A stretch of 5,257 bases of DNA from Bacteroidales bacterium (GTDB taxonomy: Bacteria; Bacteroidota; Bacteroidia; Bacteroidales; WCHB1-69): the NCBI GenBank assembly GCA_031266895.1, contig JAISAD010000088.1:1-5257 (forward strand). The letters are read 5' to 3'. The notes under the pieces are model-generated. The model did not search any database. It had not been told where the DNA came from and saw only the letters and a list, made by a program, of their open reading frames with translations. Numbering within the stretch: the first letter of the stretch is position 1; each line of letters starts with the position of its first letter. Below are positions 1-5,029 of the stretch, one piece after another. Made by a program: the position numbers and the translations under genes.

Positions 1-1
1 T

Positions 2-1048
2 GAGGCGGCGCACAAATTAGGATACAAGACTATTGTTTTAGATCCAACGCCTAACTGAACATGTGCACAAATATCTAAAAACCAAATAGTTGCCAATTAT
101 GACAACCTCGAAAAGCTGGAAGAGCTGTGCAAAGAAAGTGATGTTATTACTTACGAATTTGAAAATGTTCCTTACACCGTTATTGAACAGTTGAAAACCA
201 AATACAACATTCCACAAGGAGAGCTTCCTCTCTACCTGTCACAAGATCGACTGCGCGAAAAGCAAGCCGCAATTAAGGCAGGAGCCAAAGTAGCTGAATA
301 CAGGAGTGTTACCAATAAAAAAGAGTTGGAGAATGCTTTGAATGAATTAGGCTATCCTGCTGTTCTAAAAACCTGTTCCGGAGGCTATGATGGAAAGGGG
401 CAAATAGTTATTCAGTCGTATGAACAGATGAATGAGGCTTGCGAATTGGTAAAAACCACGCCTTGCGTGCTCGAACGATTTATTAATTTCGACATGGAAA
501 TCAGCATCGTGGTAACGCGTGGAATGCGCAAAGGAAAAGGGACAACCACGTTCCCTGTTACGCAAAATATTCATCGAAATAACATCCTGTATATGTCCAT
601 TGCACCTGCTCCCATCAATAAAAACCTGCAAAACAAGGTTGAGACGCTGGCAAAAAAAATAACCAGGAGAATGGGGATTAGCGGAACACTGGCTTTTGAA
701 TTTTTCGTGAAAGGCAACGAGTTGATTTTTAATGAAATGGCACCGCGTCCACACAATTCCGGCCACTACACCATTGAAGGATGTGAAACAAGTCAGTTTG
801 AACAGCATATTCGCGCCATTACCGGAATGCCATTGGGGAAAACCGACCTGCTACAGCCCGCCATCATGGTCAATTATTTAGGACAGCACGTAGAGGGAAT
901 AGCTCAAATGAAAAAGATGAAACTGCCTAACACGTTCATTCACGATTATGGAAAGGCTAAAGCATTGAAAGATAGAAAAATGGGACACGTAACCTTTATT
1001 GAATACGAGAAAAACATATTGGAAAACATCATTAAAAGATACTGGTAG
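2..1048 (+). pseudogene. purK: PurK, 5-(carboxyamino)imidazole ribonucleotide synthase; 5'-truncated by the window edge, in-frame TGA
   Basis: ATP-grasp enzyme of de novo purine synthesis that carboxylates AIR with ATP and bicarbonate to give N5-CAIR in the cytosol. The frame entering the window reads EAAHKLGYKTIVLDPTPN, then TGA at 56-58, then continues in the same frame (TCAQISKNQIVANYDNLEKL) to the TAA/TAG end at 1048. Seen motifs are the glycine-rich ATP-grasp loop GGYDGKGQ (380-403), the metal/substrate motif NEMAPRPHNSGHYT (731-772), ETSQFEQHIRAITG and the C-terminal MGHVTF. All fit PurK of the Bacillus/Bacteroidetes type, which is about 360-380 residues long; the first 20 or so residues (GGGQLGRMM region) lie outside. 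The TGA takes a position where relatives have Cys or Ser in a [D/N]-x-P-C stretch. Everything after it is intact, so this is either a recent nonsense mutation or a base error in the assembly. A restart at TTG 191 would lose the N-terminal substrate-binding domain. Family assignment is firm; gene status is uncertain. Confidence 0.85.
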
Positions 1049-1090
1049 AAAAAATACTAATATCGTTACTCTATCTGATTATTTTTTTAT

Positions 1091-1098
1091 TATCTTTG
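1091..1098 (+). promoter_or_regulatory. Bacteroidetes-type -7 element for the DUF177-rpmF operon
   Basis: TATCTTTG, followed by CACTCC, fits the Bacteroides -7 consensus TAnnTTTG. A weak -33 candidate (TTAC, 1066-1069) lies 21 nt upstream. Transcription would begin near 1105, giving a very short leader before GTG 1117. The same core recurs before tRNA-Cys and, on the minus strand, before the DGR target gene. Confidence 0.7.
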
Positions 1099-1116
1099 CA
1101 CTCCAAAACAGAAGAC

Positions 1117-1665
1117 GTGGAAACCAGGCAGATTCATGACAAATTTAAAATCAGAATTGCCGGAATCGCAGCCGGAAGTTTCACGTTTTCAATGGATTGT
1201 GATAAAGCGTTCTTTGAAGTTTCCGGACTCTCAATCTTGCACGATGGAGTTATCCATGTGCGGATTAAAATGGAAAAAATGGAGAAAATGTTGAATTTTG
1301 CGTTCCAGTTTGAGGGCAAGGCTACTGCCAATTGTGATCGCTGTTTAGAGCCAGTAACGCTCAAAATAGATTTCAATACAACCTTAATTGTGACGTTAGT
1401 AAACAATAAGAATGGAAAGCATAAGGCCAATGAAAATGATGATATATGGTTCATAGATGAAAACAGTTATGAATTGGATTTTTTTCACTACATTTATGAA
1501 TCACTACTGTTGGCTTTGCCGCAAAAAATTGTACATCCCGATGACGAAAACGGTAATTCTGCATGCAATCCTGAAATGTTGGAAAAGTTGACGCAATGCT
1601 CACCTTCACACAATCAGGAAATTGACCCAAGATGGGAAACGCTGAAAAAATTAAAACTGAAATAA
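1117..1665 (+). CDS. DUF177/YceD-family protein
   Basis: Protein of about 182 residues of the DUF177 (YceD) family, which is nearly always encoded just before rpmF and is linked by genetic work in other organisms to 23S rRNA accumulation; exact biochemistry is not settled. Visible hallmarks are the CDRCLEP motif (residues 73-79 from this start), LPQKIVHP near 135-142, a short Cys-containing segment near 150, and the C-terminal DPRWETLKKLK, which ends the protein as in the family. No signal peptide or membrane segment is seen. Start choice: the frame is open from TTG 1096, but that codon lies inside the -7 promoter box (1091-1098) and could not be transcribed from that promoter. GTG 1117 is the next start and places the family's N-terminal strand (KFKIRIAGI) correctly. 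rpmF follows after 19 nt, so the two are co-transcribed. Confidence 0.85.
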   Translation: METRQIHDKFKIRIAGIAAGSFTFSMDCDKAFFEVSGLSILHDGVIHVRIKMEKMEKMLNFAFQFEGKATANCDRCLEPVTLKIDFNTTLIVTLVNNKNGKHKANENDDIWFIDENSYELDFFHYIYESLLLALPQKIVHPDDENGNSACNPEMLEKLTQCSPSHNQEIDPRWETLKKLKLK

Positions 1666-1684
1666 TACTAAAAATTAAATAGTT

Positions 1685-1870
1685 ATGCCAAATCCGAAAA
1701 GAAGACACTCTGCAATGAGAAGAGACAAAAGAAGAGCACATGATTTTATAACTGCTCCTCAACTAACAACCTGCAGCCACTGCGGAGCAGCCATTTTGAC
1801 CCACAGAATTTGCCCCGAATGTGGTTATTACAGAGGAAAACAGGCCATCGAAATAAAGGGAAACGCTTAA
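1685..1870 (+). CDS. rpmF: 50S ribosomal protein L32
   Basis: Complete 61-residue L32, a small basic protein of the large ribosomal subunit. It starts MPNPKRRHSAMRRDKRR, the usual basic rRNA-binding N terminus, and carries a zinc-ribbon pair CSHC (30-33) and CPEC (43-46), so this is the four-cysteine, zinc-binding form rather than the cysteine-free paralogue some bacteria use under zinc shortage. The ATG has A/T-rich DNA before it and no Shine-Dalgarno sequence, as usual in Bacteroidota. It forms an operon with the preceding DUF177 gene. In many Bacteroidetes plsX and fabH follow rpmF; here a tRNA gene and then the DGR follow instead. Confidence 0.97.
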   Translation: MPNPKRRHSAMRRDKRRAHDFITAPQLTTCSHCGAAILTHRICPECGYYRGKQAIEIKGNA

Positions 1871-1896
1871 TGCAGTGCATTGAGTGAATTTTTTTG

Positions 1897-1904
1897 TATT
1901 TTTG
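1897..1904 (+). promoter_or_regulatory. Probable -7 element for tRNA-Cys
   Basis: TATTTTTG followed by CACTCG, matching TAnnTTTG and nearly identical to the element at 1091-1098. It lies 23 nt before the tRNA 5' end. No convincing -33 box is seen at the usual 19-21 nt spacing, so the call rests on the -7 match and position. Confidence 0.5.
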
Positions 1905-1927
1905 CACTCGCAAAGCAAAAAAATAAA

Positions 1928-1998
1928 GGTCTCTTGACCGAGTGGTTAGGTGCCGGTCTGCAAAACCGTTGACTCCGGTTCGAATCCGGAAGAGACCT
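1928..1998 (+). tRNA. tRNA-Cys(GCA)
   Basis: A 71-nt cloverleaf. The acceptor stem GGTCTCT (1928-1934) pairs perfectly with AGAGACC (1991-1997), and the discriminator base is T1998, the U73 identity element of cysteine tRNAs. The anticodon loop CTGCAAA carries GCA at 1960-1962. The T arm is TCCGG-TTCGAAT-CCGGA (1974-1990). The D-arm bases GG...GG around 1944-1950 are present. The anticodon stem has a C-U mismatch at its top pair, which E. coli tRNA-Cys also has. CCA is not encoded and must be added by the nucleotidyltransferase. A terminator follows within a few bases. Confidence 0.96.
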
Positions 1999-2000
1999 CA

Positions 2001-2040
2001 AAAAGAGAGGTTATCCAAACAGGATGCCTCTCTTTTGTTA
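2001..2040. terminator. Bidirectional rho-independent terminator between tRNA-Cys and the DGR reverse transcriptase
   Basis: Perfect 10-bp stem AAAAGAGAGG (2001-2010) with CCTCTCTTTT (2027-2036), plus an inner 4-bp pairing ATCC/GGAT (2013-2016 with 2022-2025). Read on plus it ends in TTTTGTT after tRNA-Cys. Read on minus it ends in CTCTCTTTTTG, 33 nt beyond the reverse-transcriptase stop, so it can serve both convergent units. Confidence 0.85.
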
Positions 2041-2068
2041 TGCTCCTTGCCAGCCAAATAAATAATTG

Positions 2069-3067
2069 CTATTTTTTTTGAATAGCAGCACGTAATTTCA
2101 ATGTATCGGCTTTCAATACGAAAGCCGCAAGCGGAGTGGCGTGGCTGTAATATTCGCTTTCTGTCCAAATGCCATAATTGTAGAATTTTCTGTATTCCAG
2201 CAGCTTTTTCAAATAGCGTTTTTTGCTTTTAATAGATAAACGTAAATGTGTTTTCATTATTCTATAACCGAGAAACGGAACCCCCTCTACTGTTTTGTTA
2301 TGGCAAATTGGGTGCAATTCCATTTGCAGATTTTCGGCCAAAAATGCTTTTATTTTTTGATAGAAACCCAAAAGTTCTGTTTTATCGTTTCCCCAAATTA
2401 CCATATCATCCATGTAGCGAACATAACATTTGACTCTCAATTTTTCCTTTATAAAATGGTCGGCAAAGCCAAGATAAAAATTGGCAAAATATTGACTTGT
2501 AAGATTGCCAATAGGCAACCCCTTCCCTGCGCCCCGTAAAACGCTGTGATAACTGTCTATAATCTTATCAAAAGCATTGAGAACAAAAACATCCTTTATA
2601 CGGCGGCGCAACAGGGATTTAAGTATCTCGTGGTCAATGCTGTCGAAATATTTGCAAATATCCATTTTCACAAACCACTTGGTATTCTGGCTGTTTTTTC
2701 TTGCTTGTTCCAATGCCTTATGCTGTCCCTTCCCTACCCTGCAAGCATAACTGTCAGAAATTTGAAACTGCTCAAAAATTGGACTGCAAACCCGCATAAG
2801 CGCATGGTGAATCACACGTTCTTCAAATGCAGAAGCATATATCAGCCTTTCTTTGGGCTCATAAACTTTAAAAAAATGATAATCACCAACTTTTATATTT
2901 GCCGTGAGAAAATCGTTTTGCATACGAACAAACTCTTTTTCCGTATCGCGTAAAAGCCACTGTAGCACCTCCCGTTTCTTATGTCTGCCTTTTGAGGCAA
3001 GATAAAAGGCGTAACGTATATTGTCCAAGTCGGCAACCATTTCTATCAAATTTCCCGTTCTTTTCAT
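2069..3067 (-). CDS. DGR reverse transcriptase
   Basis: 332-residue RNA-directed DNA polymerase of the diversity-generating retroelement clade. It copies the template-repeat RNA into cDNA with errors at adenines, and that cDNA replaces the variable repeat of the target gene. Seen motifs: KERLIYASAFEERVIHHAL (72-90, fingers), MDICKYFDSIDH (135-146, catalytic D136), GLPIGNLTSQYFANFYL (183-199), YVRYMDDMVIWG (215-226, catalytic D220 and D221 in YMDD) and GVPFLGYRI (262-270). The SQ in LPIGNLTSQ (184-192), where most reverse transcriptases have a Q-G type motif, is the DGR-clade mark. Length is normal for the clade, with no maturase, endonuclease or RNase H domain. Start is ATG 3067 behind an A/T-rich stretch. 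It lies last in the minus-strand cassette, 175 nt beyond TR. No promoter of its own was seen, so it probably shares the target-gene transcript. Confidence 0.96.
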   Translation of the reverse strand: MKRTGNLIEMVADLDNIRYAFYLASKGRHKKREVLQWLLRDTEKEFVRMQNDFLTANIKVGDYHFFKVYEPKERLIYASAFEERVIHHALMRVCSPIFEQFQISDSYACRVGKGQHKALEQARKNSQNTKWFVKMDICKYFDSIDHEILKSLLRRRIKDVFVLNAFDKIIDSYHSVLRGAGKGLPIGNLTSQYFANFYLGFADHFIKEKLRVKCYVRYMDDMVIWGNDKTELLGFYQKIKAFLAENLQMELHPICHNKTVEGVPFLGYRIMKTHLRLSIKSKKRYLKKLLEYRKFYNYGIWTESEYYSHATPLAAFVLKADTLKLRAAIQKK

Positions 3068-3225
3068 TCTTAACTTTTAATTTAAAAAGCGGGGGCTTTC
3101 GCACCACACTACTAACTCCCGTTCTTTTTGGGCATTGCACGCAACACCCTCTACTGTTTGCCCATTTTCAATTTTACCATGAACTCGCAATGTACAATTA
3201 AATCCGGGGCGGGACATACAGGTTA
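3068..3225 (-). other. TR-RT spacer, non-coding, with inverted repeats
   Basis: No credible gene is seen here. Short inverted repeats suggest a folded transcript: TGGGCA (3129-3134) with TGCCCA (3159-3164) encloses a smaller TTGC-AC-GCAA hairpin (3135-3144), and AAAGC-GGGG-GCTTT lies near 3085-3098. A GC-rich patch (3204-3213) sits closer to TR. In the Bordetella phage DGR the RNA between TR and RT is needed for cDNA synthesis; a similar role here is inferred from position only. Confidence 0.45.
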
Positions 3226-3246
3226 TTCAGAGTTGTTTTCTTTGAA
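3226..3246 (-). repeat. Imperfect hairpin at the 3' end of TR
   Basis: On the sense (minus) strand the arms TTCAAAG and CTCTGAA flank a 7-nt loop AAAACAA, a 7-bp stem with one A-C mismatch. It begins right after the TAA that closes the TR reading frame. The matching element downstream of VR (3974-3994) is the same sequence in the opposite orientation at 19 of 21 positions. Confidence 0.6.
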
Positions 3247-3379
3247 TTACGGAACCAAAACCAAACGAAACCCAAGAGCGCAACTGCGAATGTCGGGATT
3301 GTAATAGCTGCGATTCGACATAGTGCAATTGAAAGCAGTATTGTTCCAACTACCACCACGAACCACGCGGTTAGAGCCA
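3243..3379 (-). repeat. DGR template repeat (TR)
   Basis: 137-bp non-coding template colinear with VR (offset 748). The copies differ at 3285, 3291, 3299, 3300, 3309, 3330, 3342, 3345 and 3372. Every one is T on plus, that is adenine on the TR sense strand: 9 of 25 adenines differ and none of 112 other bases does. A tenth adenine difference (3380) touches the edge of homology. Read in the target frame, TR encodes Asn (AAC/AAT) where VR has Tyr or Gly, the usual AAY design that spreads widely when adenines are randomised. The 36 nt at 3249-3284 contain no sense-strand adenine, so the scaffold end GCALGFRLVLVP cannot be altered. TR overlaps the last 9 nt of the accessory gene. An open frame across TR (about 60 codons) is a shadow, not a gene. 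Confidence 0.97.
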
Positions 3380-3859
3380 TACCTGTATTTCCTCAAATTT
3401 CTCAATTAATCGTTTTGCATATTTTTCTTTTCGTTCTTTTTTTATTTCGTCATGTTCTAAAATATTTTTTTCCGTTATTTCCGAAAGATTAGTGATAAGC
3501 AACAATTCTTTATCTGAAAATACATCATAGTTTTGACGTATTGCATCTTCGTCGGCTATGGTTTGACGACACTTGCGCAAGCGTTCAAAAATGGCCTTCT
3601 GCTCTTCGCTAAGGTTGTTTTTCATCTGCTCCACGGTTTCCTTATATTTGCCACGCATTACCTGTCGGGCTTCTTCTACCGATTTTGTTACTTCACCCTC
3701 AATGTACCACACCCTGAAACTCCAGAACATAAAGCCCTCGTTGTCGATATGTTCTTTATCGATAATACGGATAACCTTGTGTGTGCGCAAAAAGAGGTTC
3801 ATCTCTTCCTGCATGGCACCGGTATCATGTACGGAAATGTAAAATATTTTTAGCTGCAT
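3371..3859 (-). CDS. DGR accessory protein with HRDC-like C-terminal domain
   Basis: 162-residue protein placed between the target gene and TR, where DGRs carry an accessory gene. It is not the small four-helix Avd protein of the Bordetella phage element. Residues 1-55 (MQLKIFYISVHDTG, then EEMNLFLRTHKV and FWSFRVWYIEG) form a predicted alpha/beta domain that I associate with other DGR-linked HRDC proteins. Residues 83-157 resemble an HRDC helical domain: LSEEQKAIFERLRKCRQTIA, a Y-D-V-F-S-D-K-E-L core, then a Lys/Glu-rich end. HRDC domains in RecQ and RNase D bind nucleic acid, so binding of template RNA, cDNA or target DNA is a reasonable inference, not shown. No signal peptide or membrane segment. 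The stop codon TAA (3373-3371) lies inside TR, so the last codons TGG CTC TAA are shared with the template. Confidence 0.85.
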   Translation of the reverse strand: MQLKIFYISVHDTGAMQEEMNLFLRTHKVIRIIDKEHIDNEGFMFWSFRVWYIEGEVTKSVEEARQVMRGKYKETVEQMKNNLSEEQKAIFERLRKCRQTIADEDAIRQNYDVFSDKELLLITNLSEITEKNILEHDEIKKERKEKYAKRLIEKFEEIQVWL

Positions 3860-3883
3860 CTGATAAAATTAAAAGTTAAAAAT

Positions 3884-3948
3884 CCCCGAATTGAGCCTTT
3901 CGCCCGCCGCTATCGCTTTGGCGGGCTGACGGCTCAATTCGACTAGGG
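3884..3948 (-). terminator. Nested hairpin between target and accessory genes, terminator-like
   Basis: An outer perfect 11-bp stem, CGAATTGAGCC (3887-3897) with GGCTCAATTCG (3931-3941), encloses an internal loop and an inner perfect 7-bp stem, GCCCGCC (3902-3908) with GGCGGGC (3920-3926), with an 11-nt loop. On the minus strand it is followed by GGGGATTTTTAAC, a short T run, so it may attenuate transcription after the target gene and lower expression of accessory gene, TR and RT. It lies 43 nt beyond VR. A role as a DNA cruciform in retrohoming is possible, but the stem is longer than known DGR hairpins. Confidence 0.6.
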
Positions 3949-3973
3949 TTATCATTTTTCTGGCTTTATTTTT

Positions 3974-3994
3974 TTCAAAGAAAACTCCTCTGAA
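3974..3994 (-). repeat. Hairpin at the 3' end of VR
   Basis: On the sense strand, TTCAGAG and CTTTGAA flank the loop GAGTTTT, a 7-bp stem with one G-T pair, starting directly after the target gene's TAA. Known DGRs often have a small hairpin just downstream of VR that aids retrohoming. This one fits in place and size, though its loop is longer than the usual four bases. It is the inverted form of the TR-side element at 3226-3246. Confidence 0.6.
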
Positions 3995-4127
3995 TTACGG
4001 AACCAAAACCAAACGAAACCCAAGAGCGCAACCGCGAAGGTCGGGACCGTAATAGCCGCGATTCGACATAGTGCAATAGAAAGCAGTATAGTACCAACTA
4101 CCACCACGAACCACGCGGTAAGAGCCA
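3991..4127 (-). repeat. DGR variable repeat (VR)
   Basis: The last 40 codons and stop of the target gene. Compared with TR all nine substitutions are at template adenines: A to G at 4033, 4047, 4048 and 4057; A to C at 4039; A to T at 4078, 4090, 4093 and 4120 (sense-strand bases). Altered residues (TR to VR) are N206Y, N215Y, N216Y, N220Y, S227G, N230G (two changes), I233L and S235G. None is silent. The final 42 bp at the sense 3' end are identical in both repeats and probably hold the initiation site for cDNA integration. Similarity stops abruptly at 4128/3380 on one side and at the hairpin on the other. Confidence 0.97.
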
Positions 4128-4735
4128 ACAGACGCGCCGACAGGATTAACCGCGCCACTGGGATACGTCGGACCACACCAGTCGCCACACCATTCCCAAA
4201 CATTGCCACTCATATCATAAATACCAAGTTCGTTAGGAGCTTTTGTACCCACTGCATGTGCTAGATAATTACTATTGTTTGCATACCACGCTACATTGTC
4301 TATTGTATTGCTGCCAGCATAAGTATAATTATGCGTTTGCTGTCCGCCTTTAGCTGCATATTCCCACTCGGCTTCGGTAGGCAGACGATAAGTCTTACCC
4401 GTAATAGCATTCAAACGCGGGATAAACACATCTACAATATCATTGTACGAAACATAATAAACAGGATAGTTAACGCCCTCTCCAAAATCGGAACTCGGAA
4501 CACTGCCAGCGTAAATGGTAGTTGCTGCCAGTATTCCGCCGCCAGAAGTGGGGCCGGAATATCCCATTACTTTTTCCCAAATTTCTTGGGTGATTTCGTA
4601 TTTTCCAATAGCAAAAGTACTAATTGTTACTGTTGTGCCATTCAAATCTGTTGTACCACCCTGCACTGTTACCATTTCCGGTTCCCATGGGAACTCTTCA
4701 ACGGTTGGGGAAGCTGAAATAAATAATTCTTTCAT
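3995..4735 (-). CDS. DGR target protein, FGE-sulfatase (C-type-lectin fold) domain
   Basis: 246-residue protein that is essentially one formylglycine-generating-enzyme/sulfatase-modifying domain, a C-type-lectin-like fold often used as the hypervariable binding protein of DGRs. Hallmarks: EMVTVQGG (20-27), KYEITQEIWEKVMG (45-58), PVYYVSYND (91-99), RLPTEAEWEYAAKGG (117-131), GNVWEWCGDWCGP (177-189), RVVRGGSW (207-214) and GFRLV (239-243). The eight residues that differ from the template (206, 215, 216, 220, 227, 230, 233, 235) sit in the C-terminal segment that forms the ligand-binding face in DGR lectin folds; four are now Tyr. In true FGEs a catalytic Cys lies shortly after RGGS[W/Y]; here those positions are the variable Y215 and Y216, so a binder rather than an enzyme is likely. 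No signal peptide, lipobox or membrane segment is seen, so the cellular location is open. ATG 4735 follows A-rich DNA without a Shine-Dalgarno site. Confidence 0.95.
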   Translation of the reverse strand: MKELFISASPTVEEFPWEPEMVTVQGGTTDLNGTTVTISTFAIGKYEITQEIWEKVMGYSGPTSGGGILAATTIYAGSVPSSDFGEGVNYPVYYVSYNDIVDVFIPRLNAITGKTYRLPTEAEWEYAAKGGQQTHNYTYAGSNTIDNVAWYANNSNYLAHAVGTKAPNELGIYDMSGNVWEWCGDWCGPTYPSGAVNPVGASVGSYRVVRGGSWYYTAFYCTMSNRGYYGPDLRGCALGFRLVLVP

Positions 4736-4986
4736 GTCTTTTTATTTTTAATACTTTTTTTAATTAATTTCTCTTTTTCGGGAATGGTTTTTTGCTTTCT
4801 ATTGAAGCTGCCGTCTGTTGCAGCAACATTAAGCCTCGTTTCGGTAAAAGTGAGTTTTCTCACCCCCTCTAACCCATACGCAACTGCTGTTTTCTGCAAA
4901 AAACGTGCATATTTGCAATTTTTAAATGGCCTTGTTATATGTGTATGATTAAGTAACACGAGATAAACAGTTTGTAAAATCGGGTG
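4736..4986 (-). other. Long 5' leader of the DGR target transcript; no convincing gene
   Basis: About 250 nt between the promoter and the target ATG. It includes a short hairpin GTGAG-AAAA-CTCAC (4850-4863) and an 11-nt palindrome GTTGCTGCAAC (4817-4827). An 85-codon frame crosses it and its TGA overlaps the target ATG (ATGA at 4735-4732). Its only early start, TTG 4989, lies in the -7 box, it resembles no family I recognise, and its end is a run of Lys codons from A-rich DNA. I treat it as leader, although a shorter internal peptide cannot be excluded. Confidence 0.45.
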
Positions 4987-4994
4987 CAAAGATA
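4987..4994 (-). promoter_or_regulatory. Bacteroidetes-type -7 element for the DGR cassette
   Basis: Sense strand TATCTTTG followed by CACCCG, matching TAnnTTTG. A weak -33 candidate TTTC (5019-5016) stands 21 nt upstream. No other good match was noticed on the minus strand between here and the reverse transcriptase, so one transcript may cover target, accessory gene, TR and RT down to the terminator at 2001-2040. Confidence 0.65.
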
Positions 4995-5029
4995 CGACAA
5001 AATTTCATAACTTAAGAAAGAGAGTCAGG

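Noticed and set aside
1096..1116. TTG 1096 as start of the DUF177 gene
   Set aside because: It lies inside the -7 promoter box, so it would not be transcribed; GTG 1117 fits the family start.
1869..1881. Palindrome AATGCA-G-TGCATT after rpmF followed by a T run, as a terminator
   Set aside because: A one-base loop cannot form a stable terminator hairpin, and the T run lies 6 nt away within the tRNA promoter region.
1928..1998. tRNA-Cys as an attachment site of an integrated element
   Set aside because: No second copy of the tRNA 3' end and no integrase gene in the window.
2069..3067. Group II intron or retron reverse transcriptase
   Set aside because: No maturase or endonuclease domain, no intron ribozyme ends, and the TR/VR pair with adenine-specific differences assigns it to the DGR class.
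3198..3380. 60-codon open frame on the minus strand that looks like a hydrophobic membrane peptide
   Set aside because: It lies in the template repeat in a frame different from the target protein; its Val/Phe-rich product is an artefact of the A-poor sequence, and the same product appears in a shadow frame of VR.
3952..4209. 85-codon minus-strand frame over VR
   Set aside because: Overlaps the target gene in another frame; explained by the TR-like sequence.
4732..4989. 85-codon minus-strand frame as a gene upstream of the target
   Set aside because: TTG start lies within the -7 element, no family resemblance and Lys-rich A/T-driven end; kept only as a leader observation.
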